A stretch of DNA of 64,000 bases from Syntrophaceae bacterium UBA6252. GTDB lineage: Bacteria > Desulfobacterota > Syntrophia > Syntrophales > UBA6807. The notes below the pieces were generated by a model. It saw nothing but the letters and a program-made list of their open reading frames with translations. It was not told where the DNA came from and made no database searches. This document shows, in pieces, positions 15,739 through 25,166 of this stretch. Location of the stretch: the NCBI GenBank assembly GCA_002441265.1, contig DJVQ01000069.1, positions 3,158 through 67,157 of the forward strand, read 5' to 3'. How positions within the stretch are numbered: position 1 is the first letter of the stretch; each line of letters opens with the position of its first letter. The translations under genes and the position numbers were made by a program.

Positions 15739-17250
15739 TCAATCAATCACGCTGGTGATCGGTTCGGACGTAACACGCAGATCCACATAGGGAAATTTGC
15801 AGTTCTTCAGACCGTCGGCGCTGGGGTAACGCCGGTCCGGATCGAAGGAGAACATCCAGTGATTCGGCTTCAGGCCGAGGTCATAGGCGCCCCTCTCGAG
15901 CATCTCGCGATCGTCCGGATGGGCGACGCTGATGATTCGCCGTGCGATTTCCCAGCCGGAGCAACCCATGAGATTCACGATTCCGTATTCCGTAGCCACG
16001 TAACTGACGAACTGGGAGGGGATATCCACGCTGCTTCCGGGATCGAGCTTGGGGAGGAAACGGGAGCGTCCGTTTTTCTCCCTTGAGGTGGCCGCCAGAA
16101 TCGCCCTGCCTCCTTTGGACATGGCGCAGCCGAGGGTGAACTGGAACTGCCCGCCGACCCCCGAATGGGGGCGGCCGCCCACGTTGGCGCAGCAGTCCTG
16201 GCCCATCAGGTCCATCTGGGCGAAGTTGTTGATGGCGACCATGTTGTCGTTTTGCGCGAGCTGGACGATGTTGTTCACGTAGTTGATCTCGTTGGCGGAA
16301 AAATAGGGATTGTGATGGAGCCACTCGAAATACCTCTGCCGGTCGACCGGCATGATGTACGCCCATACGCAACGGCCGCGGTCTATCTGTTTCCTGGAAT
16401 TGTCGATGATTCCAGATTCGGTGAGCCTGAAGGCGTATTCTCCGATCATCTCGCTGTGCACACCGAGATGTCTCAGATCGGATTTCTCCAGGGCTACGAC
16501 GACGGCCGTGGGCAGGTTGCCTATTCCGACCTGAATGCAGTCGCCGTCGCGCATGATGGTGAGGATGTTTTCCGCTATTGTTGTCTCCACCGCCGACGGA
16601 TTGATCGCCTTTTCATCGATGGCCGGCCACCGGTACTTCGGATTCGATGTGTCGACCTCGATGAAATAGTCGACGTCGTCGATCGGAAGGACATGATTCC
16701 GCCCGCCCTCGCACCACGCATAGTCGTCGCGGATCTCGCAGACGAACTTCTTGCAGGTCTTTGCCGTGATCATCCAGTTGTTGACGCCGTAGCTCGCATT
16801 GACGTAGTTTCCCTCCGGTCTCGCGCACGCCTGGATGCCCCAGTCGTAGGCGCGCTTGCCCTTGTCTTTATGGAAACTTCTGGCCCACTTGTAATTATTC
16901 CCCAGGGCCCATCCCCACTCCTTCCAGTCCAGCCCCTTCCATCCGCTTTTGTCTCTCGCGTTGCGGTAGGGCGCCAGAATGAAATCCTCATGAAACACGT
17001 GATATTTCCCTTCGAGATCGGCATTCGTGTAAAAGCCGGCGCCGAGCATCCTGGCAACGCTCCACAGTTCGATGCCCTTCACGCCGTCAGTCCCTTCGCC
17101 GAGCTTTTGGCAAAGGGCTTCGACGCAGACGGTCGAATCGGATCCGGGTCCTCCCAGATTGATCCAATCCCCGTCCTTCAACATGTCCGCCCATTGTCCG
17201 GCCGTGATCGTCTTGTTTCTTATTTTCTGCTGAACCGGTGTCTGTGACAT
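15739..17250 (-). CDS. CoA-transferase, acetyl-CoA hydrolase/transferase family (long form)
   Basis: Transfers CoA between a thioester and a carboxylic acid through a glutamyl-CoA intermediate. The protein is 503 residues, longer than 4-hydroxybutyrate CoA-transferases (about 430-440). The C-terminal half holds the family core: GIGNLPTAV (253-260) then HSEM, with Glu267 as the likely catalytic glutamate, GGRPHSGVGGQF, and TEYGIVNL near the end. The N-terminal 230 residues are distinctive (PVQQKIR start, many Trp/Tyr) and shared with the paralogue at 38890-40407, so the two form a separate subgroup. It is the last gene of the leftward block with the 2-hydroxyacyl-CoA dehydratase, so a 2-hydroxy acid or the matching enoate is a reasonable substrate guess. 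AGGAGG lies upstream of the ATG. Confidence 0.85.
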   Translation of the reverse strand: MSQTPVQQKIRNKTITAGQWADMLKDGDWINLGGPGSDSTVCVEALCQKLGEGTDGVKGIELWSVARMLGAGFYTNADLEGKYHVFHEDFILAPYRNARDKSGWKGLDWKEWGWALGNNYKWARSFHKDKGKRAYDWGIQACARPEGNYVNASYGVNNWMITAKTCKKFVCEIRDDYAWCEGGRNHVLPIDDVDYFIEVDTSNPKYRWPAIDEKAINPSAVETTIAENILTIMRDGDCIQVGIGNLPTAVVVALEKSDLRHLGVHSEMIGEYAFRLTESGIIDNSRKQIDRGRCVWAYIMPVDRQRYFEWLHHNPYFSANEINYVNNIVQLAQNDNMVAINNFAQMDLMGQDCCANVGGRPHSGVGGQFQFTLGCAMSKGGRAILAATSREKNGRSRFLPKLDPGSSVDIPSQFVSYVATEYGIVNLMGCSGWEIARRIISVAHPDDREMLERGAYDLGLKPNHWMFSFDPDRRYPSADGLKNCKFPYVDLRVTSEPITSVID

Positions 17251-17395
17251 TCCATTTCCTCCTTTTGCGTTGTCGATTTATCCCCGCCCAGCGCAGACGG
17301 CTGGAAGACGCCTTTCCTGTCGGTGTGGAAGACAAACGGGACCATGACAGGAGCAATAAATCTTGCATACGTAATAATAGTTCAAAAAAAGTCCG

Positions 17396-17839
17396 TCATT
17401 TCGCCCGGGCGGCCCTGCTCGAGAAGATGCACGTATTCGTGCCTTCCGCCGCCAGTTTCCCTTCCTGGTTGAATACGCTCCATTTGTAGGTCACGGCCCC
17501 GCCCAGTTTCGTTTCCTTGACGCTTAACGCCTCGGTCTCGGCGGAAACCCTGTCTCCGGGATAAAGGGGAATCCGGAAGGAAGCGTCCCTGATTCCCATC
17601 ATGGCGACGACATCCGCAAGGAACCCCTGCTTCGCCATGAGACCGATCATGCATGCAATGACATACACTCCGGGCGTCACCCTGTCCTTGAACCCCCTCC
17701 GCTGGGCGAAAGCGGGACTGAGAAATCCCGGCAGGTCCATCCCGGAAATCTGCGCGACAAGATCAATCTCCGTTCCCGTGATGGTTTTTACGGCATCCGA
17801 CTTGTAAATCTTCCCCATTTCCAGGTCTTCGTAATACAT
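17396..17839 (-). CDS. MaoC-like hotdog-fold protein
   Basis: A 147-residue single hotdog domain, starting MYYEDLEMGKIYKS, as MaoC-type (R)-enoyl-CoA hydratases do. The usual hydratase motif (S-G-D-x-N-P-x-H) is degraded to SGMDLPGFL at 32-40, so the catalytic histidine is missing; PGVYVIACMIGL matches the following helix. It may be a non-hydratase member (binding or thioesterase role) or use other residues. ATG at 17839 is preceded by GGAGAA. It sits between lipA and the CoA-transferase in the leftward block, which ties it to acyl-CoA metabolism, but a defined reaction cannot be given. Confidence 0.75.
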   Translation of the reverse strand: MYYEDLEMGKIYKSDAVKTITGTEIDLVAQISGMDLPGFLSPAFAQRRGFKDRVTPGVYVIACMIGLMAKQGFLADVVAMMGIRDASFRIPLYPGDRVSAETEALSVKETKLGGAVTYKWSVFNQEGKLAAEGTNTCIFSSRAARAK

Positions 17840-17956
17840 GACGATTCTCCTTCCGATTCTATTGGGATTCCATGTCCGGTGTCGGATCCGGATTCTCGAA
17901 AGCCGCCGAGGAGGGTCAGACGACGTTCTCCGGATCGGACAGCCGGGCACATTCTT

Positions 17957-18847
17957 TCAACCCGCATTCCGTCCAGTCGTTCGTATCCCGGACGCGTGGC
18001 GGAAGGATTCCTCCGCCATGTATGAACTTCTGACGAACGGCGATGAAACGGCATCCCTGAAACCCATTTCCAGGGCCGTTTCCCTGTAGCGGGCAAACAT
18101 TTCGGGTGTCACGTATTCCCGGACGGGATGGTGGCTCCGGGACGGACGCAGATACTGGCCGATCGTCAGGATATCGCAATGGACGCTCCTCAGGTCTTTC
18201 ATGACCCTTCTCACTTCGTCCGGCGTTTCGCCCATTCCGGCCATCATGCCGGACTTCGTGACGGTCGGGCGATCCGACGCCCGTTTCGCGCTTTCGAGTA
18301 GCTCGAGGGACCGGCCGTAGTCGGCTTCGGGTCTGATCTCCGGGTACAGGCGGGGTACTGTTTCGACATTGTGGTTCAAGACGTCCGGTGCGGCGGCGAG
18401 AACCGTCCGCAGGGAATGAACCGATCCCGTGAAGTCCGGGACAAGAACCTCGATCCTTGCGCCGGGATTGTATTTTCTTACGGACCGGATCACCCGTGCA
18501 AAATGATCCGCCCCGCCGTCGGGCAGGTCGTCCCTCGTAACGGATGTGATGACCACGTAGCGAAGCTTCATGGCGTGCACTTCAACGGCGATTCGTTCCG
18601 GTTCCTCTTCGTCCGGCGGGTCCGGTCTCCCGGAATGGACGGCGCAGAACCGGCAGTTTCTCGTGCAGATGTTTCCCAGAATCAGAAATGTCGCCGTACC
18701 CCTGGCGAAACATTCCCCCATGTTGGGACAAAGGGCCTCCCGGCAGATCGTGTGGAGAGCGTTGCGCAGGAAGTCCCGTTCGATTTCCGGCGCGAGGCCG
18801 CCGAGGGGCAATCTCTTCCTGATCCAGGGGGGGGTGCCGGGAATCAT
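17957..18847 (-). CDS. lipA: Lipoyl synthase
   Basis: Radical SAM enzyme inserting two sulfurs into protein-bound octanoyl groups; 296 residues. The auxiliary-cluster motif is Cys35, Cys40, Cys46 (C-x4-C-x5-C) and the radical SAM motif is Cys61, Cys65, Cys68 (C-x3-C-x2-C), the exact spacing of LipA. The family's C-terminal RSSY motif is visible at SSPFVRSSYMAEES. It overlaps lipB by four bases (ATGA), so translation is coupled. In the acetoin operon of Pelobacter carbinolicus a lipA homologue (acoS) is likewise part of the operon. Here the LipA/LipB pair would lipoylate the E2 protein encoded upstream. Confidence 0.95.
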   Translation of the reverse strand: MIPGTPPWIRKRLPLGGLAPEIERDFLRNALHTICREALCPNMGECFARGTATFLILGNICTRNCRFCAVHSGRPDPPDEEEPERIAVEVHAMKLRYVVITSVTRDDLPDGGADHFARVIRSVRKYNPGARIEVLVPDFTGSVHSLRTVLAAAPDVLNHNVETVPRLYPEIRPEADYGRSLELLESAKRASDRPTVTKSGMMAGMGETPDEVRRVMKDLRSVHCDILTIGQYLRPSRSHHPVREYVTPEMFARYRETALEMGFRDAVSSPFVRSSYMAEESFRHASGIRTTGRNAG

Positions 18848-19530
18848 GGCCGCTTTCCCATGGCTTTTCCGAACGCTTCCCTGTCCATTTCCAGAATGGA
18901 CGCGGAGAACACCTCTTCGAAATGACGCAGGATCCCGACCTTGACCGTTCCCATATCCGCAGCGGCATCCGGAGGAAGGAAGCTGTCGAGAAAGGTGATC
19001 CCCTTGTCCGCGATTCCGCAGGAGACGAACAGGGGATAGAGGCTCCGGTCTTCGCGCACGTTCAATGAAAATCCATGGAGGGTTACATGGTTTCTGACTT
19101 CGATTCCCACGGAGGCGATTTTGTCGTCGTCGACGAACACTCCTCTGTATCTCCGGATTCTCCTTCCCCTGATGCCGAAATCGGCAAGCGTACGCATCAC
19201 GATCTCTTCAAGGCCGTTGACGAATTCGTGGACGTCGCATCCGAGTCGGATCAAATCAACGACGGGATACACGACCAGTTGCCCGTGGTAGTGGCAGGTG
19301 ATTTTTCCTCCCCTGTTCACGCGGCGAAGCGCGATTCCCTGCGCGGCAAGCGCTTCCTCCATCACGAGCAGATCGCTGCCGGAGCCGCTTTTCCCCATGG
19401 TAATCACCGGGTCGTGCTCCAGCAGGAAAATCACGTCGTCGAGCCCGCCTTCGGTGTTGCCGGCGTGGGCGTCATGCTGGCGGCGAAGACCTTCATCATA
19501 TGGGACGATTCCAAGATCCACGGCAATCAT
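18844..19530 (-). CDS. lipB: Octanoyl-[ACP]:protein transferase
   Basis: Moves octanoate from acyl carrier protein to the lipoyl-domain lysine, the step before LipA; 228 residues, usual length. The pocket motif RGGKITCHYHGQLVVYP spans 73-89. The catalytic pair Lys137 (DDKIASVGI) and Cys171 (FVSCGI) is present at normal spacing. The start overlaps no gene; the stop overlaps the lipA start by four bases. It lies 32 bases after lpd. A full LipA/LipB pair inside a catabolic 2-oxo acid dehydrogenase operon makes the complex independent of housekeeping lipoylation. Confidence 0.94.
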   Translation of the reverse strand: MIAVDLGIVPYDEGLRRQHDAHAGNTEGGLDDVIFLLEHDPVITMGKSGSGSDLLVMEEALAAQGIALRRVNRGGKITCHYHGQLVVYPVVDLIRLGCDVHEFVNGLEEIVMRTLADFGIRGRRIRRYRGVFVDDDKIASVGIEVRNHVTLHGFSLNVREDRSLYPLFVSCGIADKGITFLDSFLPPDAAADMGTVKVGILRHFEEVFSASILEMDREAFGKAMGKRP

Positions 19531-19562
19531 GGGACGTTGCCTCCCGGTGGTCCTTCCCGCCG

Positions 19563-20945
19563 TCAGGGCAGATGAACGGCGCCGCTTGTCACCGTCATGG
19601 CCGATTCCATGACGGCTTCCGACAGTGTCGGATGGGGATGGATGGACCGGGCCAGCTCTTCGGCCGTCATTTCCATGTTCATCCCCAAAACGGCTTCCCC
19701 GATCATGTCCGTCGCGTGCGGACCGAGGATGTGCACGCCGAGCACTTCACCGTCCTTCCTGTCGGAGACGATCTTGACCAGGCCTTCCGTTTCGTCCAGG
19801 ATCAGGGCCTTCCCGTTCCCCCGGAAGGGGAAACGGCCGATCCGTATTTCATGCGACTCCCTGGCCCGCTCTTCGGTCATTCCGACACAGGCCACTTCGG
19901 GCGAGGTGTAGATGCAGGAGGGAACGGCTTTGTAGCTCATGGCCTCTTCGCTCCCCAGGGCGTTTCTCACGGCGCACTCTCCCTCCGCCGATGCCAGATG
20001 CGCCAGCATCATCCCGCCGACAACGTCCCCCGCGGCATAGATTCCCCGGATGTTCGTCTCCATGAACGCGTTCACGGCAATGGCCCCTTTCTCGTGCCGG
20101 ATGCCCACCGCATCCACATTCAGGAGCGAAAAATCCGGCGTTCTTCCGACAGCCAGCAGAACCTTTTCCGCGTCAACCGCTTCCGTACTGTTTCCCGAGC
20201 TGTAAGTGACGGTGTGGCCCGTCTTTTTCCCGGCGATGTTCTTCACCGAGGCGTTGACGATCACATTGACGCCCGAGGCGGCCACGAGCTTCTCCAAGAT
20301 CCGGGCGATTTCCCCGTCCAGGCCCGGTGCCAGATGGGGCATCATCTCGATAACGGTCACGGTCGTTCCCATGGCATTCAGAAACTGGGCGAATTCGATG
20401 CCGATCACGCCTCCCCCGATCACGACGACACTTTTGGGAAGGGCCTTCATCTCCAGCAACCGGTTCGAATCCATCACGCCGGGTCCGTCGACGCCGTTGA
20501 CGGGGATTTTCCCGGGCCTGGAGCCGGTGGCGATGAGGACGGCATCGCCCTCGATCTTCTCCCCCGTCTCGGAGATCTGTATCGTTTTCGCGTCGATGAA
20601 AGATGCGGTGCCCGTGACGACCTTGATTTTCCTGGCGGCGAGAAGCGATTTCACCCCCTGGGTGAGCCGGGAAACCACCGCGTCTTTTCGGGTCATCACG
20701 GCCTCGAAGTCGATTTCGTATCCTTTGCATCTGATTCCGAAGGTATCCGATATTTTCATGGTATGGATGACGTCGGCGGACCGGAGAAGCGCCTTTGTCG
20801 GAATGCACCCGCGATTGAGACAGGTGCCCCCCAGTCTGTCCTTTTCGATCAGCGTGACGTCTGCGCCCATGCGGGCCGCCCGGATGGCGGCCGGATAGCC
20901 CCCGACACCGCCTCCGATAATGATCATCCTTGTCGTGTTTCCCAT
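19563..20945 (-). CDS. lpdA: Dihydrolipoamide dehydrogenase (E3)
   Basis: FAD enzyme that reoxidises dihydrolipoamide and reduces NAD; 460 residues, as is usual. The FAD site GGGVGGYPAA is at 11-20, the redox disulfide is Cys42/Cys47 (GGTCLNRGCIPTK), the NAD site is VVVIGGGVIGIEF, the second FAD motif is GIYAAGDVVGG, and the C-terminal active-site His438/Glu443 lies in HPHPTLSE. ATG at 20945 follows a GGAGGA site; an upstream in-frame start would add 31 residues without similarity. It lies between the E2 gene and lipB and completes the E1/E2/E3 set. Confidence 0.95.
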   Translation of the reverse strand: MGNTTRMIIIGGGVGGYPAAIRAARMGADVTLIEKDRLGGTCLNRGCIPTKALLRSADVIHTMKISDTFGIRCKGYEIDFEAVMTRKDAVVSRLTQGVKSLLAARKIKVVTGTASFIDAKTIQISETGEKIEGDAVLIATGSRPGKIPVNGVDGPGVMDSNRLLEMKALPKSVVVIGGGVIGIEFAQFLNAMGTTVTVIEMMPHLAPGLDGEIARILEKLVAASGVNVIVNASVKNIAGKKTGHTVTYSSGNSTEAVDAEKVLLAVGRTPDFSLLNVDAVGIRHEKGAIAVNAFMETNIRGIYAAGDVVGGMMLAHLASAEGECAVRNALGSEEAMSYKAVPSCIYTSPEVACVGMTEERARESHEIRIGRFPFRGNGKALILDETEGLVKIVSDRKDGEVLGVHILGPHATDMIGEAVLGMNMEMTAEELARSIHPHPTLSEAVMESAMTVTSGAVHLP

Positions 20946-21034
20946 GGATCTCCTCCCGGATCGTTGCCGGTCCTTTATTCCGCGGGGGAGAGGTCTCGGG
21001 ACTTCCCCTCCCGTCCGGAATGAACGATGAAATA

Positions 21035-22258
21035 TCATGCCAGGACGAGGACCGGGTCTTCGATGAATTCCTTCAGCGTCTGCATGAATTTTCCCGCCTC
21101 GGCGCCGTCGATGGTCCGGTGATCGTAAGAGAGGGTTACGGTCATCATGGGACGGACGACGACCTGCCCCTTGACCGCCACCGGCTTGTCCATGATGGAG
21201 GCCACGGCCAGAATCGCGTTTTCCGGCTGGTTGATGATCGCCGTAAACTGCTCTATGCCGAACATCCCCATGGCCGATACGGTGAACGTGCTTCCCTGGA
21301 TGTCATCCGGCGAAAAACGGTTGGTCTTTCCCTTGTCGATCAGATTCGTTCTCTCCACGGCCACCTCTCCGACGCTCCTGGCGTTGATGTTTCTGATCAC
21401 CGGCACGATGAGCCCCTCATCGAGGGCCATGGCCATGCCCATGTGGACTTGGGGTATGTAAAGAACGCCCTGGTCCGTCCAGCGGGTGTTGATGACGGGG
21501 TGTTCCCGGATGGCGGCGCCGGTCACCTTCATCACCAGATCGGTGATGGTGATCCGCACGCCGTGTTTTCTCTCCACGCGGGGAAGCATCAGCCGGCGGC
21601 ATTCCAGAAGGTTTGTCGCATCGACCGTATTGCTCATGTAAGTCTGCGCCGTCCCGATCTTGCTTTCGAGCATCTTCCTGGCGATGGTCCGCCTCATGCC
21701 GGTGAGGGGGATACGCTTTTCCTCCCCGGCCGGACCGGCGGTTGCGCTGGATGGGGCCGCCGCGGCGGTTTCACGGGCCTTCTCGACATCGGCTCTCAAT
21801 ATCCGGCCTCCCGGGCCTGTTCCTGCAATGTTTCGCAGATCGAGACCGTAGGTATGCGCCGCCTTCTTCGCCAGCGGTGAGGCTTTGACACGAACGCCGT
21901 GAGATGCCGCTGCGGCTTCGGTTTCCCGATGGATGGAACCCGGTCCCGCGGGTGTTTCCTTCGCCGCTTTCCCCGCGGATTCGACGGAAGGTGCGGCATT
22001 CAGGGCGTCGGCGCTTTCCCCGGGCTTCAGAAGGAAGGCCACGGGAACACCCACGGGGACCGTCATCTGCTCTTTCACGAGAATTCTTCCCAGGATGCCG
22101 TCCTCCGGGGACTCCACTTCATAGGTCACCTTTTCCGTCTCCAGGACGAAAAGGACCTCGCCTTTCACGACGGGATCGCCCTCGTTTTTCTTCCATTCCA
22201 CAATTAAGCCCTCGGTCATCGTGAGACCGAGTTTCGGCATGACGATTTCAACCGGCAT
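21035..22258 (-). CDS. acoC: Dihydrolipoamide acyltransferase (E2) of a 2-oxo acid/acetoin dehydrogenase
   Basis: Core of the dehydrogenase complex; 407 residues. Residues 1-78 form one lipoyl domain with the modified lysine Lys43 in ETEKVT. Residues 123-158 are an E3/E1-binding domain (KASPLAKKAAHTYGLDL, then GTGPGGRI). Residues 180-407 are the catalytic domain with the acyltransferase motif SYDHRTIDGAEAGKF, His380 and Asp384. A Pro/Ala/Glu-rich linker lies between. ATG at 22258 is six bases from AAGGAG, whereas GTG at 22261 is too close. One lipoyl domain and the neighbouring AcoA/AcoB-sized E1 subunits and butanediol-type dehydrogenase favour an acetoin dehydrogenase, but a branched 2-oxo acid substrate is possible. 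Confidence 0.88.
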   Translation of the reverse strand: MPVEIVMPKLGLTMTEGLIVEWKKNEGDPVVKGEVLFVLETEKVTYEVESPEDGILGRILVKEQMTVPVGVPVAFLLKPGESADALNAAPSVESAGKAAKETPAGPGSIHRETEAAAASHGVRVKASPLAKKAAHTYGLDLRNIAGTGPGGRILRADVEKARETAAAAPSSATAGPAGEEKRIPLTGMRRTIARKMLESKIGTAQTYMSNTVDATNLLECRRLMLPRVERKHGVRITITDLVMKVTGAAIREHPVINTRWTDQGVLYIPQVHMGMAMALDEGLIVPVIRNINARSVGEVAVERTNLIDKGKTNRFSPDDIQGSTFTVSAMGMFGIEQFTAIINQPENAILAVASIMDKPVAVKGQVVVRPMMTVTLSYDHRTIDGAEAGKFMQTLKEFIEDPVLVLA

Positions 22259-22273
22259 CACTTGCTCCTTGCG

Positions 22274-23056
22274 TCATCTTCCCCTGAAATCGGGCTTTCG
22301 TTTCTCGATGAAGGCCGCCGTGCCCTCTTTCATGTCTTCCGTCGAAAAGCACGTGACGCAGTTTTTCTGCGCATACTGCACCGCATGTTCCAGCGGCAGG
22401 TCCATGCCGATCTCGACGGCGTTCTTGCACAACTCGATGGCGAGGGGACCGTTGGCCATGATCTTCCGGGCCGTTTCCACCGCCGCGGTCAGAACCTCCC
22501 CCCGGGGGACGACCCGGTTGACCAGGCCCAGGCGCAAAGCCTCCTCGGCGTTGACGGGATCGCCCGTGAGCATCATCCAGTAGGCCCTTCCCTTGCCGAT
22601 GAGCCTGGGCAGGCGCTGGGTTCCTCCGGCGCCGGGAATGATGCCGAGCTTCACCTCCGGCAGTCCGAGCAGGGCTCCTTCCGCGGCGATGCGGATGGAG
22701 CATGCCAGGGCGAGCTCGAGACCTCCCCCGAGGGCGGGACCGTTCACGGCGGCGATGACGGGCTGTCGCAGTCTCTCGACCGCCGCGATGACCCGAACGA
22801 GAGACTCGTTGTAACGCAGGAGTTTCAGGGGGGTCATCTTGCTCAGTTCCCTGATGTCGGCTCCCGCCTGAAAGCCTTTCCCCGCTCCCGTGACGATGAG
22901 GACTTTGACGTCCGCACTTTCGTCCACGGCCGCGAGTTCGTCGCCGAGTTCCGCGATCAATTCCCGGCTGATCGCGTTATAGACTTCCGGACGGTTCAGC
23001 GTGAGAATGCATATGCCGTCTTTGCTTTCGGATAGGATCGTCCTGTAGGTTCTCAC
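22274..23056 (-). CDS. Enoyl-CoA hydratase (crotonase family)
   Basis: Adds water to 2-enoyl-CoA to give (S)-3-hydroxyacyl-CoA; 260 residues. The oxyanion-hole segments GFQAGADI and NGPALGGGLELA are present. Both catalytic glutamates are kept: Glu114 (GGGLELA) and Glu134 (GLPEVKLG), followed by PGAGGTQRLPRLIG. It lies 15 bases from the E2 gene and 16 from the alcohol dehydrogenase gene, firmly within the operon. Its likely job is hydration of the enoyl-CoA made by the 2-hydroxyacyl-CoA dehydratase encoded upstream. Chain-length preference cannot be read. Confidence 0.92.
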   Translation of the reverse strand: MRTYRTILSESKDGICILTLNRPEVYNAISRELIAELGDELAAVDESADVKVLIVTGAGKGFQAGADIRELSKMTPLKLLRYNESLVRVIAAVERLRQPVIAAVNGPALGGGLELALACSIRIAAEGALLGLPEVKLGIIPGAGGTQRLPRLIGKGRAYWMMLTGDPVNAEEALRLGLVNRVVPRGEVLTAAVETARKIMANGPLAIELCKNAVEIGMDLPLEHAVQYAQKNCVTCFSTEDMKEGTAAFIEKRKPDFRGR

Positions 23057-23072
23057 GGTTCTTCTCCTCGAT

Positions 23073-24122
23073 TCATGGCTTCACGAGAATCTTGATATTG
23101 CGGTCTCCTCTCCGGACGAGTTCCTTGATTCCTTTCTCGACCAGGTCGTCCAGCGGGATTCTGTCCGTTATCAGCGGTTCCACCCTGACTCTTCCGTCGG
23201 CGAGGTAGTTGATCGCGGCGGGAAACTCATCGTCATACCCGCTTGAAAAAACGAGTTCCTTTTCATGGCCCCAGAGGCGGTTGAAATAGACCTCGACGGG
23301 CTTCATCGCGAGTCCGACGATGCAAAGGACGGCCCTTCTCCCCGTCGCCTTGACGGCCGTGTCGAAAGATGCCTGGTTCCCCACGCAATCGAAGGCGTAG
23401 TCGGCGCGCAGCCCGCCCGTCAGTATGCCGATCTCCTTGCCGGTGTCCGCCTGCGCCGGATCGAGAACAGCCGCGGCCCCCGTCTCGGCGGCGATCGCCC
23501 GTCTCATTTCGATCGGCTCGATGACGAAAATCCGGCCGGCGCCCGCGGCGCGGCAGGCCTGCATCACGAGGAGTCCGATCGGTCCGGCGCCCACGACCGC
23601 CACGGACGCGCCGATGTTCATATGACTCCGCTTGACGGCATGGACGGCCACCGCCAGGGGCTCGACGAAGGCGGCCGAATCGTAGCCCATGCTGTCCGGA
23701 AGCCTGTGGACGCCGTACTCGGGAAACACCCCGTATTCGGCGAATGCGCCGTTCCAGGCGAATCCGACGGTTCCCAGTTTCGTGCACATGACATGCTGGC
23801 CCCGGAGGCAATAATGACAATTGCGGCAATAGATCAGAGGATTCACGGTGACGCGGTCGCCGGGCCGGACACGGGTGACGCCTTCACCCGTCGCGAGGAC
23901 TTCGGCGGAAAATTCGTGGCCGAGTATGACGGGGCCCGATCTGCCGGTAAGCGGATGGGGCTTCGCGGGAATGAGGAACGGGCCGTTTCGATATTCATGG
24001 AGGTCGGAGCCGCAGATACCGCAGGCCTTGATCCTGACTTTCACCTGGCCCGGACCGGCGTCGGGATCGGGCACGTCTTCTATCCGGATATCCTCTTTCC
24101 TGTGCCATACGGCCGCTTTCAT
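23073..24122 (-). CDS. Zinc-dependent alcohol dehydrogenase, 2,3-butanediol dehydrogenase-like
   Basis: Medium-chain NAD-dependent dehydrogenase of 349 residues. Catalytic zinc ligands are Cys37 (CGICGSDLHE) and His69/Glu70 (LGHEFS); structural zinc ligands are Cys99, Cys102, Cys105 and Cys113. The NAD site is VVGAGPIGLLVMQ. Length, the GSDLHEY start and the FVEPLAVAVHAVKRS segment resemble (R,R)-butanediol dehydrogenase. It overlaps the E1 beta gene by four bases (ATGA). With the acetoin-type E1/E2/E3 it would convert 2,3-butanediol to acetoin; oxidation of another secondary alcohol cannot be excluded. Confidence 0.85.
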   Translation of the reverse strand: MKAAVWHRKEDIRIEDVPDPDAGPGQVKVRIKACGICGSDLHEYRNGPFLIPAKPHPLTGRSGPVILGHEFSAEVLATGEGVTRVRPGDRVTVNPLIYCRNCHYCLRGQHVMCTKLGTVGFAWNGAFAEYGVFPEYGVHRLPDSMGYDSAAFVEPLAVAVHAVKRSHMNIGASVAVVGAGPIGLLVMQACRAAGAGRIFVIEPIEMRRAIAAETGAAAVLDPAQADTGKEIGILTGGLRADYAFDCVGNQASFDTAVKATGRRAVLCIVGLAMKPVEVYFNRLWGHEKELVFSSGYDDEFPAAINYLADGRVRVEPLITDRIPLDDLVEKGIKELVRRGDRNIKILVKP

Positions 24123-25120
24123 GGTTTTCGATTCCTTTCCTCCGAAGACGGCCGCCCCATCACGGCCAGTACGGCGGCCGACACGTCCCGCGCGCCGGGG
24201 ACGCAGGCTTTTTCCAGGCTGTAATGGATGGGCATAAACGGTGCCCCCACCCTGATGACGGGGGCGTCCAATTCATCGAAGATTTCTTCGGTGACCGCCG
24301 AAGAGATCTCCGCCCCGATACCGAACTGCTTGACGCCCTCGTGGGCGACGACAAGCCGGTGCGTCTTGCCGACGGAACCGTAGACCGTTTCCCTATCCCA
24401 GGGCTGGATGGTCATGAGATCGATCACTTCCGCATGGATGCCTTCCTTCTCCAGGGAGTCGGCGGCCAGGAGCGATTCGCTGACCATTCGCGACACGGTG
24501 ACGATTGTGACATCCCTTCCCTCGCGTTTGACGTCCGCCTTTCCGATGGGGATCAGGTATTCCTCTTCGGGAATTCGCCCCTTGACGGCATGGAGTGTCT
24601 TGTTTTCGATGAATATGACCGGGTTGTCGTCTCTGACGGCGGATTTGAGAAGACCTTTCACATCGTATGGCGTCGCCGCCGTGACGACCTTGAGTCCCGG
24701 AACATGGGCGAACCAGGCTTCGAGACACTGGGAGTGCTGGGGGCCTGCGTTGAGACCCGCTCCCTCGGGCATCCTCACGACGATCGGCATGGTGTATTGA
24801 TTCCCGAACATGAAGCGCATCTTGGCGATTTGATTAACGATGCTGTCCATGGCGCAAGTGACGAAATCCATGAACATGATCTCCACGACGGGTCTCAGTC
24901 CGCAGGACGCCGCCCCTGCCGCCAGTGATGTGAAGCCCGCTTCGCTGATCGGCGTGTCAAGGACCCTCCCGGGGCCGAACTTCTCGAGAAGGCCGCGCGT
25001 GGCGCCGAAAGAACCGCCGGCGTGTCCCACATCCTCGCCGATGAGAAAGACCGTTTCGTCCCTCTCCATCTCTTCCCGCAGGGCTTCGTTGACCGCGGAT
25101 ATGTATCTGATATCCTTCAT
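24119..25120 (-). CDS. acoB: 2-oxo acid/acetoin dehydrogenase E1, beta subunit
   Basis: Thiamine-diphosphate E1 component, beta chain; 333 residues, the length of AcoB (about 335). Conserved features are GEDVGHAGGSFGATRGL at the N-terminus, DTPISEAGFTSLAAGAA, and HYSLEKACVPG near the C-terminus. ATG at 25120 was taken because similarity begins right there (MKDIRYISAVNEAL) and AAGGAG-like bases precede it; the frame is open further upstream without similarity. It lies 46 bases after the alpha-subunit gene. Confidence 0.9.
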   Translation of the reverse strand: MKDIRYISAVNEALREEMERDETVFLIGEDVGHAGGSFGATRGLLEKFGPGRVLDTPISEAGFTSLAAGAASCGLRPVVEIMFMDFVTCAMDSIVNQIAKMRFMFGNQYTMPIVVRMPEGAGLNAGPQHSQCLEAWFAHVPGLKVVTAATPYDVKGLLKSAVRDDNPVIFIENKTLHAVKGRIPEEEYLIPIGKADVKREGRDVTIVTVSRMVSESLLAADSLEKEGIHAEVIDLMTIQPWDRETVYGSVGKTHRLVVAHEGVKQFGIGAEISSAVTEEIFDELDAPVIRVGAPFMPIHYSLEKACVPGARDVSAAVLAVMGRPSSEERNRKP

Positions 25121-25166
25121 GACCGGTTCTCCTTGGATTCCGTGATCCCATGCAGGCATCCGGAAA

